DNA of 64,000 nt from Anaeramoeba flamelloides (lineage: Eukaryota; Metamonada; Anaeramoebidae). Position numbers and translations under genes: made by a program. The notes under the pieces were generated by a model that saw only the letters and a program-made list of their open reading frames with translations, made no database searches and was not told the DNA's origin. Below, one piece after another: positions 25,101 to 36,273 of this stretch. The first letter of the stretch is position 1; each line of letters opens with the position of its first letter. The stretch spans positions 2,852,001 through 2,916,000 of the forward strand of contig JANTQA010000021.1 in assembly GCA_027625915.1 (NCBI GenBank), read 5' to 3'.

Positions 25101-27110
25101 ATACAAAAACTTGACGTACTGTGTTTAAGTTTTTGAAATTTAATGAGATAATTTTTTATATTTTATCTATTTTTCTTCTTCAATTTTTTGTTTTTAATTG
25201 GAGAAAATCTTTTGTTTTTACTTTAAGAAAATCTTTTGTTTTTACTTTTAGAAAATTTTTTGTTTTTAATTGGAGAAAATTTTTTTTTGGCTTAATTCTC
25301 TCTTTCAACAAATAAATATATAAATTAGACACATTTTTCGTATTTAATATGAATTTCAATATATTTGATAAAAAAAAAGACAAATACACCAAAAATAATA
25401 ATAATAATTCAAGAAAAGCCTTACCCATATTACGAGATTCGATTTTTTCCTTTCAATATTTTCAACATTAAACCCAATTGTTGGAATTGTAGTCACAACT
25501 TCGCCTAATTTTAATTTATAAAGGATTTGTGTTTTTCCAGATTGATCAAGACCGATCATCACGCATCTTATATCAGGTTTTTTAAACATCTTTTTCAAAG
25601 ATCCAAAAAACCCGCCTGATTTTTTGGGTTTAATTTTTGTTTTGGAATTTTTTCCTCTAAAATTAGGTGAATATACCGGTGATAAATATTCGCCATATAT
25701 GCTGACAAAGGTTTTAAACCACCCAATGTTGTTTGCCTTTTTTGTTGTATTTTCGTCTGGATTTCCAATTTTTTGGGTATAAACCTTATGCCAATCAGTC
25801 ATCTCTGAGAGAAATGTATTGATCTTTGAGGAAGTTAAACTTAGCCTGGTTAAAGTGCCAACGTCAAGATAACGAATGATCTGTGCAAAGAAATCTTTAT
25901 GGATGCTTTCAAAGACGCCCATGTCATAGTATTTTTCAACTAGATCTTCTTCGATTTTGTTGTTTTCTTCGGTGTCTAATAGCACCAAAGAGAATCCGTC
26001 TCCAAGACAGAAATCGAGAATGTTGAAGGCAGGATCCAATTTTATTGGTGATGGCTTCGCAATGAGCTCAACTGACTGGCCAGTACCACACTTGCCATCC
26101 ATATTAGTTCCACAGCAAAGAACAGACTCTTCGTTCGTGAGGAAGAGCGTGTGTTCTTGGCCGATGACGGCGCTTTCAATTACTAATTCGTCTTCTTCTT
26201 CGTTTTGCCCTTGATCAACTTCAATTTGCTTAAAGGTTGATACCTTGGCTTCGTTGCCCAACTTTTCTGTTCCAAACAGTTTGGAGTCACCAGCGACATA
26301 CAGTAAATTGTCTTCGTTGATAATGGCTGTGCCATTTAGCCCGCATACAATTTTTTCAATCACACCAATCTCGTTGGGTAAGCTTTTCACCTTGGTGGGT
26401 GCCTCTTGGTCTTCCGTGCTGTTGATACCCAATTGGCCAAACCCATTCGATCCCCACGAATATATTTCGTTGTCAGTGGTCGCAACCACAACGTGCTCGG
26501 GTCCTGCGCCGATCTTTTTAATGCCGCCTTCGGGAAGTGTACCAATTTTTGTTGGCGTTGAAACTACTTGCTCGTTCTGAGAGATCTTGCTATTCCTCTC
26601 AAATTCCCAATAGAGAACATTACCACCTTCAGTCAGGGCAAGGAAATAATTACTGCCCGAGCTAATTGAACTAATTTTGGTTTCTTCGCCAAGTTTGACT
26701 AATTCAAACTTTGACAGGCTGGATTCTGCTTCTTTATCTTTTTCTATTTCGTTTTCCTTTTCTTTTTCATCGTTGGCAAGTCTTGTCAAATCAAGTTGGT
26801 GTAAAAGACCATCAACTAATATAAGCACATGATTCTTTGTACAACAGATTTCGTCAATGTCCAATCCTTGAAAGGTTTCAATTTGTACAACTGGTACGTT
26901 TTCGTTCTTTTCTTCTCCAGAAAGAAAGAAATCGAGGTACTTTTGATTGAAGATGGTAATCACCCCTTTTTCACCAACAAAAACCAAATGCGTGCTTGTT
27001 TTTTTGATAAACTTTGGTAACGTGAAGAGTTTTGATTTTGGCTTTAGTGTTGTGGGTGTCAAGTAATTCTTGTTTGTAATTGGTTCAGTTCCAAAAAATA
27101 ATAAGGACAT
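22181..27110 (-). CDS. RCC1-like / F-box / Arf GTPase fusion protein (two exons)
   Basis: Exon 1 is 27110-25425 and exon 2 is 22519-22181. The 2905 nt intron (GTAAGG...TTAG, phase 0) lies after the Trp before the Arf DIGGQ motif. Start is the ATG at 27110. The 674-residue product has RCC1-type beta-propeller repeats (about 1-385; signature [12 protein letters not shown] at 217-228), then an F-box-like segment (about 403-445, [15 protein letters not shown]). A basic linker leads into a complete Arf/Arl GTPase domain (about 499-674). Arf motifs: GLDQSGKT (520-527), TIPTIGFN (541-548), DIGGQ (563-567), NKRD (623-626), SAR-G (655-659). The old Arf N-terminal amphipathic helix survives as [11 protein letters not shown] (499-509), but it is internal, so N-myristoylation is impossible. 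RCC1 proteins are often Ran exchange factors or scaffolds, F-boxes bind Skp1, and Arf acts in membrane traffic. How they act together here is inference. Confidence 0.88.
23343..23403 (-). repeat. Short dispersed repeat, copy 2 (about 60 bp)
   Basis: Inverted copy of 20993-21054, sharing TAACTCAATAACTATCGACA against the reverse complement of that region. Confidence 0.5.
25188..25283 (+). repeat. 24 bp tandem repeat, four units
   Basis: Four head-to-tail units of the form TTGTTTTTAATTGGAGAAAA plus CTTT. Units 1 and 4 share AATTGGAG and units 2 and 3 share ACTTTAAG/ACTTTTAG. It lies about 140 nt inside the intron from the splice donor. The apparent reading frame across it is a by-product of the 24 bp period. 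Confidence 0.75.
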
Positions 27111-28754
27111 TTGCAATTAAAAAAAAAAAAATAAATAAAAAAATGAAAATAGGAGAAAAAAATGACCAGCAGTTTTTAAAAATAACTAAAGAGGAAAAAA
27201 GTTTTAATGTGAAATTTAAGAATAGTTCAAAAAGTTCCTTTCAACTTCAAAGATCATCACAACAATTTAAAATTTTCGGAACAAGGTATCTTGAAAGTTA
27301 ATTGAGATGGAAATTAAAAATTTACGACTACTGTTTATTTTAATGACTTTTAGTCAAATTTTTAAGTGTTTAATTGAAATCTTTTATTAATATTTTTTTT
27401 TCTAAATTTATTCAACTCAAAGTAGTTTTTTTCTCTATTTTGAGAAGAAAAGCTTTTTAGAAATAATTTTACTTTTCTCCTAAAGTTTAATTTTGAATCC
27501 AAGTGAATTCACAAGTTTTTGTTTTTCCAAATGCTTGTCTACACAAAAACAAGATTTAATAAAATTTCAAACAACAATTTTTTCTTTTCTTATTTGGAAA
27601 ATTCACAGCAAAGAAATATACAGTTAAAAGAACCTAACGAAAGAAGAGTAGAAATTAATTCGACCTCAAAAAAAGGGAACAATAGAACTGTTCATTATAC
27701 CCCGTTCTGATATATGGTTTAGCAAATAGTGTTTCGTTATTTATTTTTGATTGATAATATTGTACTAAATGTAAACAATTTTGTCACACGATAAAGAAGT
27801 ATCTCTGAGTAAGCAAAGATTAAGACAAAAATCAAACTTGTGAAAAATTGATTTTTTTTGAAAAACGTGGAACAAGCTTTCCAATAATTCTTCAAAATTT
27901 TTATTGGCTATATCCTCAACCCAAATTAGAGTGTTGACTGAAATTTATTCTTTGGAGCATAATCATGTTTGAAATAATCCCAAAAAAATATAAAAGACCG
28001 ATCGAGACGACTACACACGGTATCAACTAAAACCCAAAAAGTACCATTTTTTAAAAACTTGCTATTAGTCTTCAAATTTGAACGTTAGAATTTAAACCTG
28101 ATGATTGTTTTTGTTATTATATAGAAAGTATATATTACCTCTAAATAACCTTACACTTCAATTTCCTTTCAGAAATTAGACAATAAAGGGATCAGCACTC
28201 TACTCGTTAGGTAAAAATAGTAAAATAAAATTTTAAAAGATATTTTTTGCTTTCAAATTTTGTTGAGTGATCCGAATAATACGTGCCCAAAGACTTTAGT
28301 CCGTGTTTCAGAATATAATCTATGCTTTTTTTTCTTCTTGTTCCAATTCAACATTCCAGTTTATACCTAATAGTAGACTGAAGTTCAAATCAATTTTGGA
28401 AGTAAACCACTGGTTATTTTTTGTAAAATATTAATATGAATGGAATTATTTGAAAATTTTTCTTGATGTTCAAGTTTTTTTTTTGAAATTTATTGTTTTT
28501 TTGAGATGATTAAAATTTTCTTAAAAATTAACTCTCATTTTTCGAGATAAATTTTGCAATTTGATCCTTCATTTTTTAAATTTCTTTTTAAATCTTAGAA
28601 CTTTAAGAAACCAGTACCATATTTAATTAGTGTTTATAATTGGTTTCTTTGATCGGTTGATGTATAGTTCTTCTGGAATAGAAAAACACGATTTTTATTT
28701 TGAAACACACATCACAATTTTCTGCCATCTTTATTTTAACTACAGAATTTCTAA
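27111..28754. other. Upstream region of the fusion gene
   Basis: It starts with an A-rich leader directly before the ATG. Two small + strand frames (27140-27301 and 27519-27710) have mixed composition but no recognised domain and no counterpart elsewhere, so I do not call them genes. The rest is AT-rich. Confidence 0.45.
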
Positions 28755-29825
28755 AGTTTCAAAAAATTCTTAATGACTTTGAAACCCAAAAATAAATATT
28801 TTTTCATGGAAATACATTTTTTTTCCTTTTTTTCCCAAAAAGAAAACAATAAAAACTCGATTGTATTTCTTAGGTATAACAAGTTTTTACATTTTTTATC
28901 ACCATTTGCATCATTATTGCACATTACCAAGTCTTTCAAGTTAGAAATATTAATATAAAGATTGTTTTACTTTTTTTGAGAAAAATCTTTTAGTTAACGC
29001 AAACAATTGATTTCTTCAACCCATTGAAAAATGTTAGTATTGTTTTAAGGATTATAGTTATCACCAATAATTTTTTAAAATCATTTAAAAACTTTTACTC
29101 AGAAATTGGGATTTTGTTCTAAGATAAAATTAGATTATATTAAATAAAATTTTCTTCGAGATATTTGGGTATGAAGTAATTATATCCCCAGAAGGCAAAT
29201 CCCAATTTTTTATATCCCAAAAATGATTTAAAGTGCTATGGAAATTCTTTTGAATGAGATCAAACAATTTATTAAAAATATTTTTTAAAATAGATAATTC
29301 TTTTGTAAATTTTTATTCATCTTTCTAAAAAAGAAAATCACTTTTTCAAAATCTTTTAGAATAAAAAAATTTTTTCTTAATAGATCTTATTTTAATTGTT
29401 AAACTTTTCCGAAACTTCAATTAAAAATAGATTAATTTAATCACCCGTGCCTCTCTTAATTTTATTACATGTGGTTTAAATTGAAAAGTTAAGTGTACTA
29501 TAATTTAAAATTCACAAAAAATAAAAAAAATTTTCTTATGAAATCAATACATTTCAACTTAAAAAAAAAATGTACACACATTTTTTAAGTATTAACTTAA
29601 TTGCTAAGAAAAATAATAGGTTTCCATATTTTCTTTTTTTTTTTGTTTTTATATTCGAAACATCTGTATTTTTGAATTCAAAAAATAGACTCAAATTAAT
29701 AGGTTATTTAGATACTTTTAACTTCCCCCTTTCATAAGTAGAAAAATAAATTATAAAAAAAAATTCTTTAGGACCTTGTAGAAACTTTCTGTTTATTTTT
29801 AGAAAATACTCGTTCCTTAATCAAA
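28755..29825 (+). repeat. Dispersed repeat, family D copy 2 (about 1.07 kb)
   Basis: Collinear with 4045-5105 on the same strand. Shared landmarks are TTACCAAGTCTTTCAAG, TTTTGTTCTAAGATAAAATT and GACTCAAATTAATAGGTTAT. The divergence suggests an old duplication or an old element insertion. Confidence 0.65.
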
Positions 29826-32800
29826 AAATAGTCATTTTTTGATGACTTGAAAATTTTCTCAAAATTGAAATTATTTATTGAGTAAAATTTTCCAGTTCAA
29901 TCTTGGATTTTAGAAATATTTTTATAATTAATAGAACTTTGAGAAACAAATGGCATATCTACTTTTTGTTAATTTTGAATTTCTCTGTTCTTTGATTACA
30001 CACGTATTATTGAAAAAAAGGAACATTAGATTTATATTTGAAAAAACATTAAACAAGTCTTTTCAACCTTATTTTATATAAAAATAATATATTTTATAAT
30101 ACTTTCAAGCATTTTTATGGGGAAAATACAAAAATAAACAATAATGAATAATGAAAAAATTGTACTTTTTTTTATCAAACTATGAAAATTAAAGTTTTTT
30201 TTGTGAAAATTTAAAAAGAAAATTCAAAAAAGAATTCAGTTGAAAAAAGAAAAACTTAATTTTTTAGCTACTTTTTGTTTTTTATTCTTTTAGCGATAAT
30301 TTTAGTACCAACTTTCAGAGCATTTTAAAATAAAATGGGTTTGGTAGATTTACACCATTATATTAACAGGGGGAAATTTAGTCAGAAATGAACTAATGAA
30401 GATATCTTTTGTTTTTTTGTTATTGTTATTTTTTAATGCTTCTTTTCAAAGTGAAACATAGACGGTACACACAAAAGTAAAGTTAATCAAACACAAAGAT
30501 GGACAGAAAAAAAAAATTAATAAATTATTTTCAAATCAAAGGAGTCCAGTTTCGAAGAATTAATTACATACGCTTTAAGATATTTAACTGAGATTAGAAA
30601 AAGAAAATTTATTTTAAATTTCAAAATTGAAATAATTTTTTCATATTTTACTTTTTTTTTTTTTTTCAATTTTTTCATTGACAGGTTAATTCAGTTACAA
30701 AAAAAATTTATATAACAAGATCAAAGTAACTTCGTGAAAACTTGTTATTTTTATGTTATTGATAACATGTAAATAATTGTAGATTAATTCTATTTGTTTA
30801 TATTGGAATTTTATTTGATCTTTCATCAAAGATCAAAATGAAGATTGTTATTTTTCTCGTTAAGTACCCCTAAGAATTTTGTTTTGAAATTTTTTATCAA
30901 TCTATCAATTCATTAGTTTTATTGTAGATGTGTATTAACAATTATTGTTAAATTATTATTCGACTTCTTTCTTATTTGCTCTTCAAGGGTTAATTTAAAA
31001 TAATAATTGATATTTGAAAAAAAAAAAAAATTGGTACCTCTTTTACTCATACAAATTTTAATATTTTTTTAGTATTCTATTTTGTAATGAAAATTTTCCT
31101 GGGAAAGTAGCCCATATATATCGGGCATATTCTCCCAAAAATACATATCAACAATACATCCCATGATCTAATAGAAATGCATCTCATAAATATAAAATTA
31201 TCAATTTAAAAAAACTCTTTTTTTAGTTATTGTTTACATTTTTTGCATGGCTGAATTCTCTTTTCAATGTAAACAAGAGTTACAAATTAAAAATATCAGG
31301 TGGCCACGAGCTAATAATGAGACACTTAAACATGAAAAGATAATTAACTTGAAAATAAAAACTAAAAAGCAAATGTAAAAAAGTTCAATGGTTGAAAACA
31401 AATCATATTAACTAGAAATTAGAAATTACAACATTTAAACAACAATCCCCAATTGAATATTCATAATCAATTAGCAAATTAAATTAAATTAACCAAAAGT
31501 ATTGTAGCTGGTATTTTGGGTGTACTTAATTAAAGAATGAATTGGTTTTTTTTTTTTTTGATTTTTTACTGATTGTTACTAATAAACCCTTTTTTAATTT
31601 CTTTTTTTTTTTTTTTTATTTATTTCTTTTCATTTTTTTTTATTTTTAAAAATTAAAAATAAAAAAAATTGGGTCTGCCTTTCCCTTGAAGAATCCTGAA
31701 ATCTATGATTTTACACTTAAATTATATTTGATGAAAACAAAGTAAAAGTACATTTTGGGTGTAATTTACACTTTTTCAAAAAAAAAAAAAAAAATCTTGT
31801 TTTAATAAAAAGTCAATTATTTTTAATTGTAAAATTTCAAATTCATAATAAAAAATGAAAAATCACAATATATACTGTTATATTTTATTTACTATTTCCA
31901 AAGAAACTGTTTAGAAATAGAATTAAAAAATATACATCTTGAACTGTATGGAGACTATTACAAATGACAAAAAATGTAATTGTTGTAATTTACTAAATAC
32001 ACCAAAGAGGTAGATACAAAAAAAAAACTTTTTTTAATTATTATTTGTTTTTTTATCATATCTCAAGTAAATTTTTTTTTAAATTGTTCAACTATACACA
32101 AACAATTCTTGTTTTTATTTTTTTTTTTTTGTTTTAAAGCTGCCAGAAATCCCCCTTAACTCCTAAAATAATATATATATATATATATATATATATTCAC
32201 CTTTTTAAAATTCTAAAATGTTTCTTGTTGTTGGTATTTATTGATTTAAATTTATTCAAAATGTTTTCATTAATTTTAAGCAAAGCTTTTTATACTTTGA
32301 ATGTAAACATTGGTGTTACAATATTGATTAAATGATTTTTTAACAAGAATACCCCCAATTTAAAATGTTCATCTTCTCGCATAAATCGTCAATGATATTG
32401 AAAAAGTTTATGTCAAAAATAAGAATTGCTTTGGCAACTGTGAGCATTGTGTAATTTTAATAAAAAAAAATATTTATTATCTATCATTAGATTTCCGTTG
32501 AGTTTCCATTTTATCCATAGAGTATTTGTAACCTCTTGAAATTTTAACTACTGACATTTGAATAATTAAAGGGTCAAAATATTCACTCCCGTGTACTTTT
32601 TTTTTCTTTTTCAAATACATTCCCAAAGAAAGAGGATATAATTTTATAGTTTATTATTTAAAAAGGGAAAATGAAAAGAAATTTATTTTTTTCCATATTT
32701 ATTATTATAATAATACTAATATGTATTTTCTTTAGTATTAATTATTTTCAAATTGTAAATAATAATATGGGGTGTAATGGAAAAAGGTAGAAACTTTTTA

Positions 32801-33425
32801 GAATTCTTTTTGTTTTTTAACTCTTGTTTTTAGATAAATACTGTTAATTCAAAAATAAAACGATGAAAAATTTCATTCAACTTTCCAAAAGAAAACACAA
32901 ATAAAAAATCAAAATAATCACCAAAAGACAAAAATTGTAAGGGGGGGGGGCTCAATAATTTAGCTTTATGGTAAGAAAAAAAATGAAATTTTATCCTTTA
33001 TAGTAGGAAAAAAAATACGGTACCTGAAAATAATCCCTGACGAGATTTTTAATTGTTGATATTAGTAAAATTGTTGAGTAATTTCATTTATTTAAAATCG
33101 AATCCTTTTTATAAATAACCAATTTTTTTATGACCCAAGTAATAAATCTACTTAAAGTGCACTAAAACAGGGTTTCTATTGAATATTCTAGTAATTGTTT
33201 GATAACTCAAGTAGATCAACTATTTTTGAAAAATAATCGAGTTTATTAGGGGGTTGCTAGAGTTCTAGAAAATGATAATTTTTTTGGTTGTTTTTTGATT
33301 GATTAATTGGTGTTTTGAAGAAGTATAATTTTATTAATCATTATTTAACTATTTGAGTGAGTTCTAATTTATAAAGTTTGATTCTTAAAAAAAATATTTG
33401 ATTTTAAATAAAAGAAATTATACTA
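29826..33425. other. Gene-free AT-rich stretch with simple repeats
   Basis: About 3.6 kb without a credible frame. Notable items are a (TA)n microsatellite at 32168-32196 and a run of ten G at 32941-32950. Several long T runs occur near 31540-31650 and 32110-32135. No gene or paired inverted ends found. Confidence 0.55.
32168..32196. repeat. (TA)n microsatellite
   Basis: About 14 uninterrupted AT/TA dinucleotides. A second such tract lies at 57784-57815. Confidence 0.9.
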
Positions 33426-33933
33426 CAGCCGTTCCAACCCTACCGTGAAATTTGACATAAACAGAAAATTCGTTTTCTATGCCATACTTCCATTTCTATC
33501 ACGGGATTTTATGGTCGTGTGATAGTCTATTACAAACCGTGAAATTTTATAAGAGAGCAAAAATTTCTCATAGAGAAAAAATTTAAATTTGAATTTTTCA
33601 CTTAAAACCTTTTCTATGATCAATAATTTCAATTTTTTTCAGGATCTTCAATTTCTAAACACCTAAAAATCAAAAGGCAGGACCATTTTAAAGAAATTGC
33701 TAAATTGGATCCCCATTCTTAGGAATCTTTGTTTTGGATTTTTGAATTTGTTTCATTAACAAACAAAATTTTTTTCTCAGTCATTCAAATTAGAAATTTT
33801 TTTAAAAAAAAACTATGTCAAACCATAAAATCTGTAATAGCGTATAACATAAGATTTTTTTTTTTGTGTTTAACAGAGACAAAAAAGTCAATTTCTATGT
33901 CTGTCAAATTTCACGGTAGGGTTGGAACGGCTG
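33426..33933. mobile_element. MITE with perfect 32 bp terminal inverted repeats, family B
   Basis: A 508 bp element flanked by TA (33424-33425 and 33934-33935). The terminal 32 bases are exact inverted copies, beginning CAGCCGTTCCAACCCTACCG and ending in TTTGACA at the inner side. Similarity continues inward with gaps. CAG ends with a TA duplication are typical of Tc1/mariner-type elements. The frame at 33729-34043 crosses the right end and is not a gene. The perfect ends imply recent insertion. Confidence 0.85.
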
Positions 33934-34075
33934 TAACAATTTTACCAATATCCACAATTAAAAATCTTGGAAGGGATTATTTTCATGTCGTGTATTTTTT
34001 TCACTACTTTACTTTTGAAACCCTTTTTTGGAAAGGTAAATGAAAATATTGTTCCGATTATTTTTCTACCATAAG

Positions 34076-34190
34076 TACAGTCTTTCCAAAGCTAAAGTGA
34101 AATTTTTTGAATATCAACTTTTTTAAAAATCAATATCGAAATCAAAATTTGTCATTGAAAAAATTCCACGATAGCTTTGGAACAGCTTTA
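34076..34190. mobile_element. Short diverged MITE related to family B
   Basis: A 115 bp unit from TACAGTCTTTCCAAAGCTAA to GATAGCTTTGGAACAGCTTTA. The ends are imperfect inverted repeats of about 40 bp, so the whole unit is nearly a hairpin. TA occurs at both ends. The terminal pattern (CAG-C-TTCCAA--CTA--GTGAAATTT) agrees with the 508 bp element 140 bp to its left. Confidence 0.65.
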
Positions 34191-35292
34191 AATAACCCAA
34201 TAAAATAGTTACATTTGAAAAATATATGAAGTTAATTTTCATTAAAAGACAAATTTAATGTGATGAGTAATCATTTCAAATGGAAAAAAAATGTATAATT
34301 GATTAGCCTAATTTTTTTGTATTCAACTATTCGTATTTGTTTCAATGTTTTTTATGATTTGAATAATTCATCACCAAGTTAGAGATTACTCTCTTTAGTC
34401 CCGTTTCTGAAATTGTTTAAAGGACACCTTTAAACTTAATAGCGATATAGGTCATTTTTATGAAATATTTTTTACACAAACTATATTTTTAAAAAATATT
34501 GTCTTGTCTGCAAATTGATTGTTATGAAATTAGTAATAGTATTTTTGGTTAGACAGATATTTAAATCGGTTGATTTTCAAACTTTGTGTCTTCTTGTGAA
34601 AAGGATGTTTCTTTTTTTAATTTGTTGATTGTAAAAAAATCAACGTAATCAAAAACGGCAAAATATATTTTGTATAATTTTTGAAATAAGATCTGTTAGT
34701 AAAAAACATTATTCTTAAATTATTTGTCAAAACTTCTAAAGCTGATTTTATTGTTTTAAACATCTTTCTTTTTCATTTTGAATGATATTTTGATCAGGAC
34801 GGTTTTATGTATTTCTCAAAAATTAAATCGAAAGTGATGAGTGTTCACAAAAAATTTACTTTAGATTTCAAAAAGAATTTTTATGAATTGTCAATACAAA
34901 CAACGAAAGCCAAAGTATTCTTTTGTTTGTTTTTCTGTTGTAAATTATTTGTACCGTTACAAACACTCAAATTTTGAACAAAATTCGATAAAAATTTTTT
35001 ATTCTTATTCAAGTTTATTGAAACAACAAAACCAAATATGCAATATACACTAGTTACATATTTCCTGTATTTTGGAAAATTCTCATTCAACAGAAGAAAT
35101 AAAATAAATATTTTTAATTTTTCAAGATAATTTGGAAACAACCACACCAAACACAAAATTAACAACAATTCTAAAAATTTGAATGCTAAACTCAAAAATG
35201 GTTAAAAAAAAAGATTTTCTGATAAAATAATCATTTTATTTTTTAAAACAAATAATTTTAATTTTATTCTCAATAATCCAAAAGAAATTCAA
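34191..35292. other. Upstream region of the arsenite methyltransferase gene
   Basis: AT-rich. A 104-codon minus-strand frame (34881-35195) is Leu/Phe/Lys-rich, lacks a domain and is probably chance, although its composition is a little less monotonous than the surroundings. The last 70 bases before the ATG are almost pure A/T. Confidence 0.5.
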
Positions 35293-36273
35293 ATGACAGA
35301 AGAAAAGCAAAAGCAAGAAAAGCAAGTGAAAGAAGTGAAAGAGTATTACAGTAGTTTAGCTACTGAAATTGAAAAGCCAAATGAAGAAAAGCGCAAAGAA
35401 ATCGCCAAGCATTTCTATGGAGAAAAAGATTCCGAGCTTCTTGAAGAGGAATCCAATTTGTGTGTCTCGTGTGGAAACCCAACAGCCGACATCTACTGGC
35501 GCGAGGGGATAACAATTCTTGACTTGGGGTGTGGCTCAGGTATTGATCTCTTTTTGTCTGCAAAGAAAATAGGCAAAACAGGCACAGTCATTGGGCTTGA
35601 CATGTCCGAAGAGATGTTAAACAGAACAAGAAAGATCATGGAAAAAAAAGGAATTACCAACATCAAATTGCTTCATGGAAGAATTGAAAAAATCCCCTTG
35701 GAGGACAATGTATGCGATTATGTTACCAGTAACTGTGTTCTCAACCTTGTTCCAGACAAAGCACAGGCCTTTTCGGAAATCTTCAGGGTCTTAAAGCCAG
35801 GCGGGATCTTGACTGCTTCAGATATTGTTTTAAAGAAAACACTTCCTCAGGAAATCAAAGAAGACTCGATCAAATATGTCGGTTGCATTGGGGGGGCAAT
35901 TATGCCAGAACAATATCAAGAAAATCTTGAAAACGCAGGGTTCACCAGTGTCGTGATCGAAGACATGAAAAAAGATTTAAATATGCACAAATGGGTCATG
36001 AACTCGTCTTGTTGTGGGAAAAAGAAAGAAACAGAAAAATCTTGCTGTAGCAAACAGGAAGTCACAGAAACAAAAAAATCATGTTGTAGCAATGAACAGG
36101 AAACAGTAAAATCTTGCTGTAGCAACAAGGAAGTCACAGAAACCAAATGTTGTAGCAATGAAAACCAAGAATTAACACAAGAAGAAACCGAAAAAAGGAA
36201 AAAATTGTTGGAATATGATCTCAATGACTATGCTGGTAGCTCAAAAATTTTAGCTAAAAAGCCACGAAAATAA
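35293..36273 (+). CDS. arsM: Arsenite S-adenosylmethionine methyltransferase (ArsM) with Cys-pair repeat insert
   Basis: A 326-residue intronless protein starting at ATG 35293. ArsM methylates As(III) with SAM, giving methylated arsenicals. The Rossmann-type SAM site is clear: ILDLGCGSGID (75-85), GLDMSEEML (101-109) and VLKPGG (166-171). The two cysteines needed for the later methyl transfers are present as SNC148VLNL and VGC198IGGA. The N-terminal cysteines are Cys57 and Cys60 in CVSCGNPT; the more N-terminal Cys usual in the family is absent, and Cys57 may stand in for it. Residues 239-290 hold five Cys-Cys pairs (240, 251, 264, 275, 286), inserted before the conserved C-terminal tail AGSSKILAKKP. 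Sequence style is that of prokaryotic ArsM rather than animal AS3MT, suggesting old acquisition from bacteria or archaea. Codon composition is richer in G+C than its flanks, as for the other genes here. Cytosolic enzyme; no targeting signal seen. Confidence 0.92.
   Translation: MTEEKQKQEKQVKEVKEYYSSLATEIEKPNEEKRKEIAKHFYGEKDSELLEEESNLCVSCGNPTADIYWREGITILDLGCGSGIDLFLSAKKIGKTGTVIGLDMSEEMLNRTRKIMEKKGITNIKLLHGRIEKIPLEDNVCDYVTSNCVLNLVPDKAQAFSEIFRVLKPGGILTASDIVLKKTLPQEIKEDSIKYVGCIGGAIMPEQYQENLENAGFTSVVIEDMKKDLNMHKWVMNSSCCGKKKETEKSCCSKQEVTETKKSCCSNEQETVKSCCSNKEVTETKCCSNENQELTQEETEKRKKLLEYDLNDYAGSSKILAKKPRK
36010..36165 (+). repeat. Tandem Cys-Cys codon repeat within arsM
   Basis: Four to five imperfect units of 33-39 bp containing TCTTGCTGTAGCAA or TCATGTTGTAGCAATG encode (E/T)-x-x-K-S-C-C-S-(N/K). 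The nucleotide identity between units shows recent internal duplication. Confidence 0.8.

Larger units (their letters stand above)
22520..25424 (-). other. 2.9 kb intron inside the Arf domain
   Basis: GT at 25424-25423 and AG at 22521-22520. It holds the inverted 60 bp repeat (23343-23403), a fragment of the hairpin-array family (AGAGTGCCGTCAAGTG near 24755) and a four-unit 24 bp tandem repeat (25188-25283). Small frames inside (23510-23710, 24573-24988) have no domain that I recognise. Confidence 0.75.

Noticed and set aside
33729-34043. 104-codon frame
   Set aside because: It runs across the right end of a MITE with perfect inverted repeats, so it is not a host gene.
34881-35195. 104-codon minus-strand frame upstream of arsM
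   Set aside because: Leu/Phe/Lys-rich with no domain; typical of chance frames in AT-rich DNA.
35293-36273. Bacterial contamination as the source of arsM
   Set aside because: Flanks are the same AT-rich DNA as elsewhere, codon choice resembles the neighbouring genes, and there is no bacterial neighbour or ribosome-binding site. Old transfer into the host is more likely.
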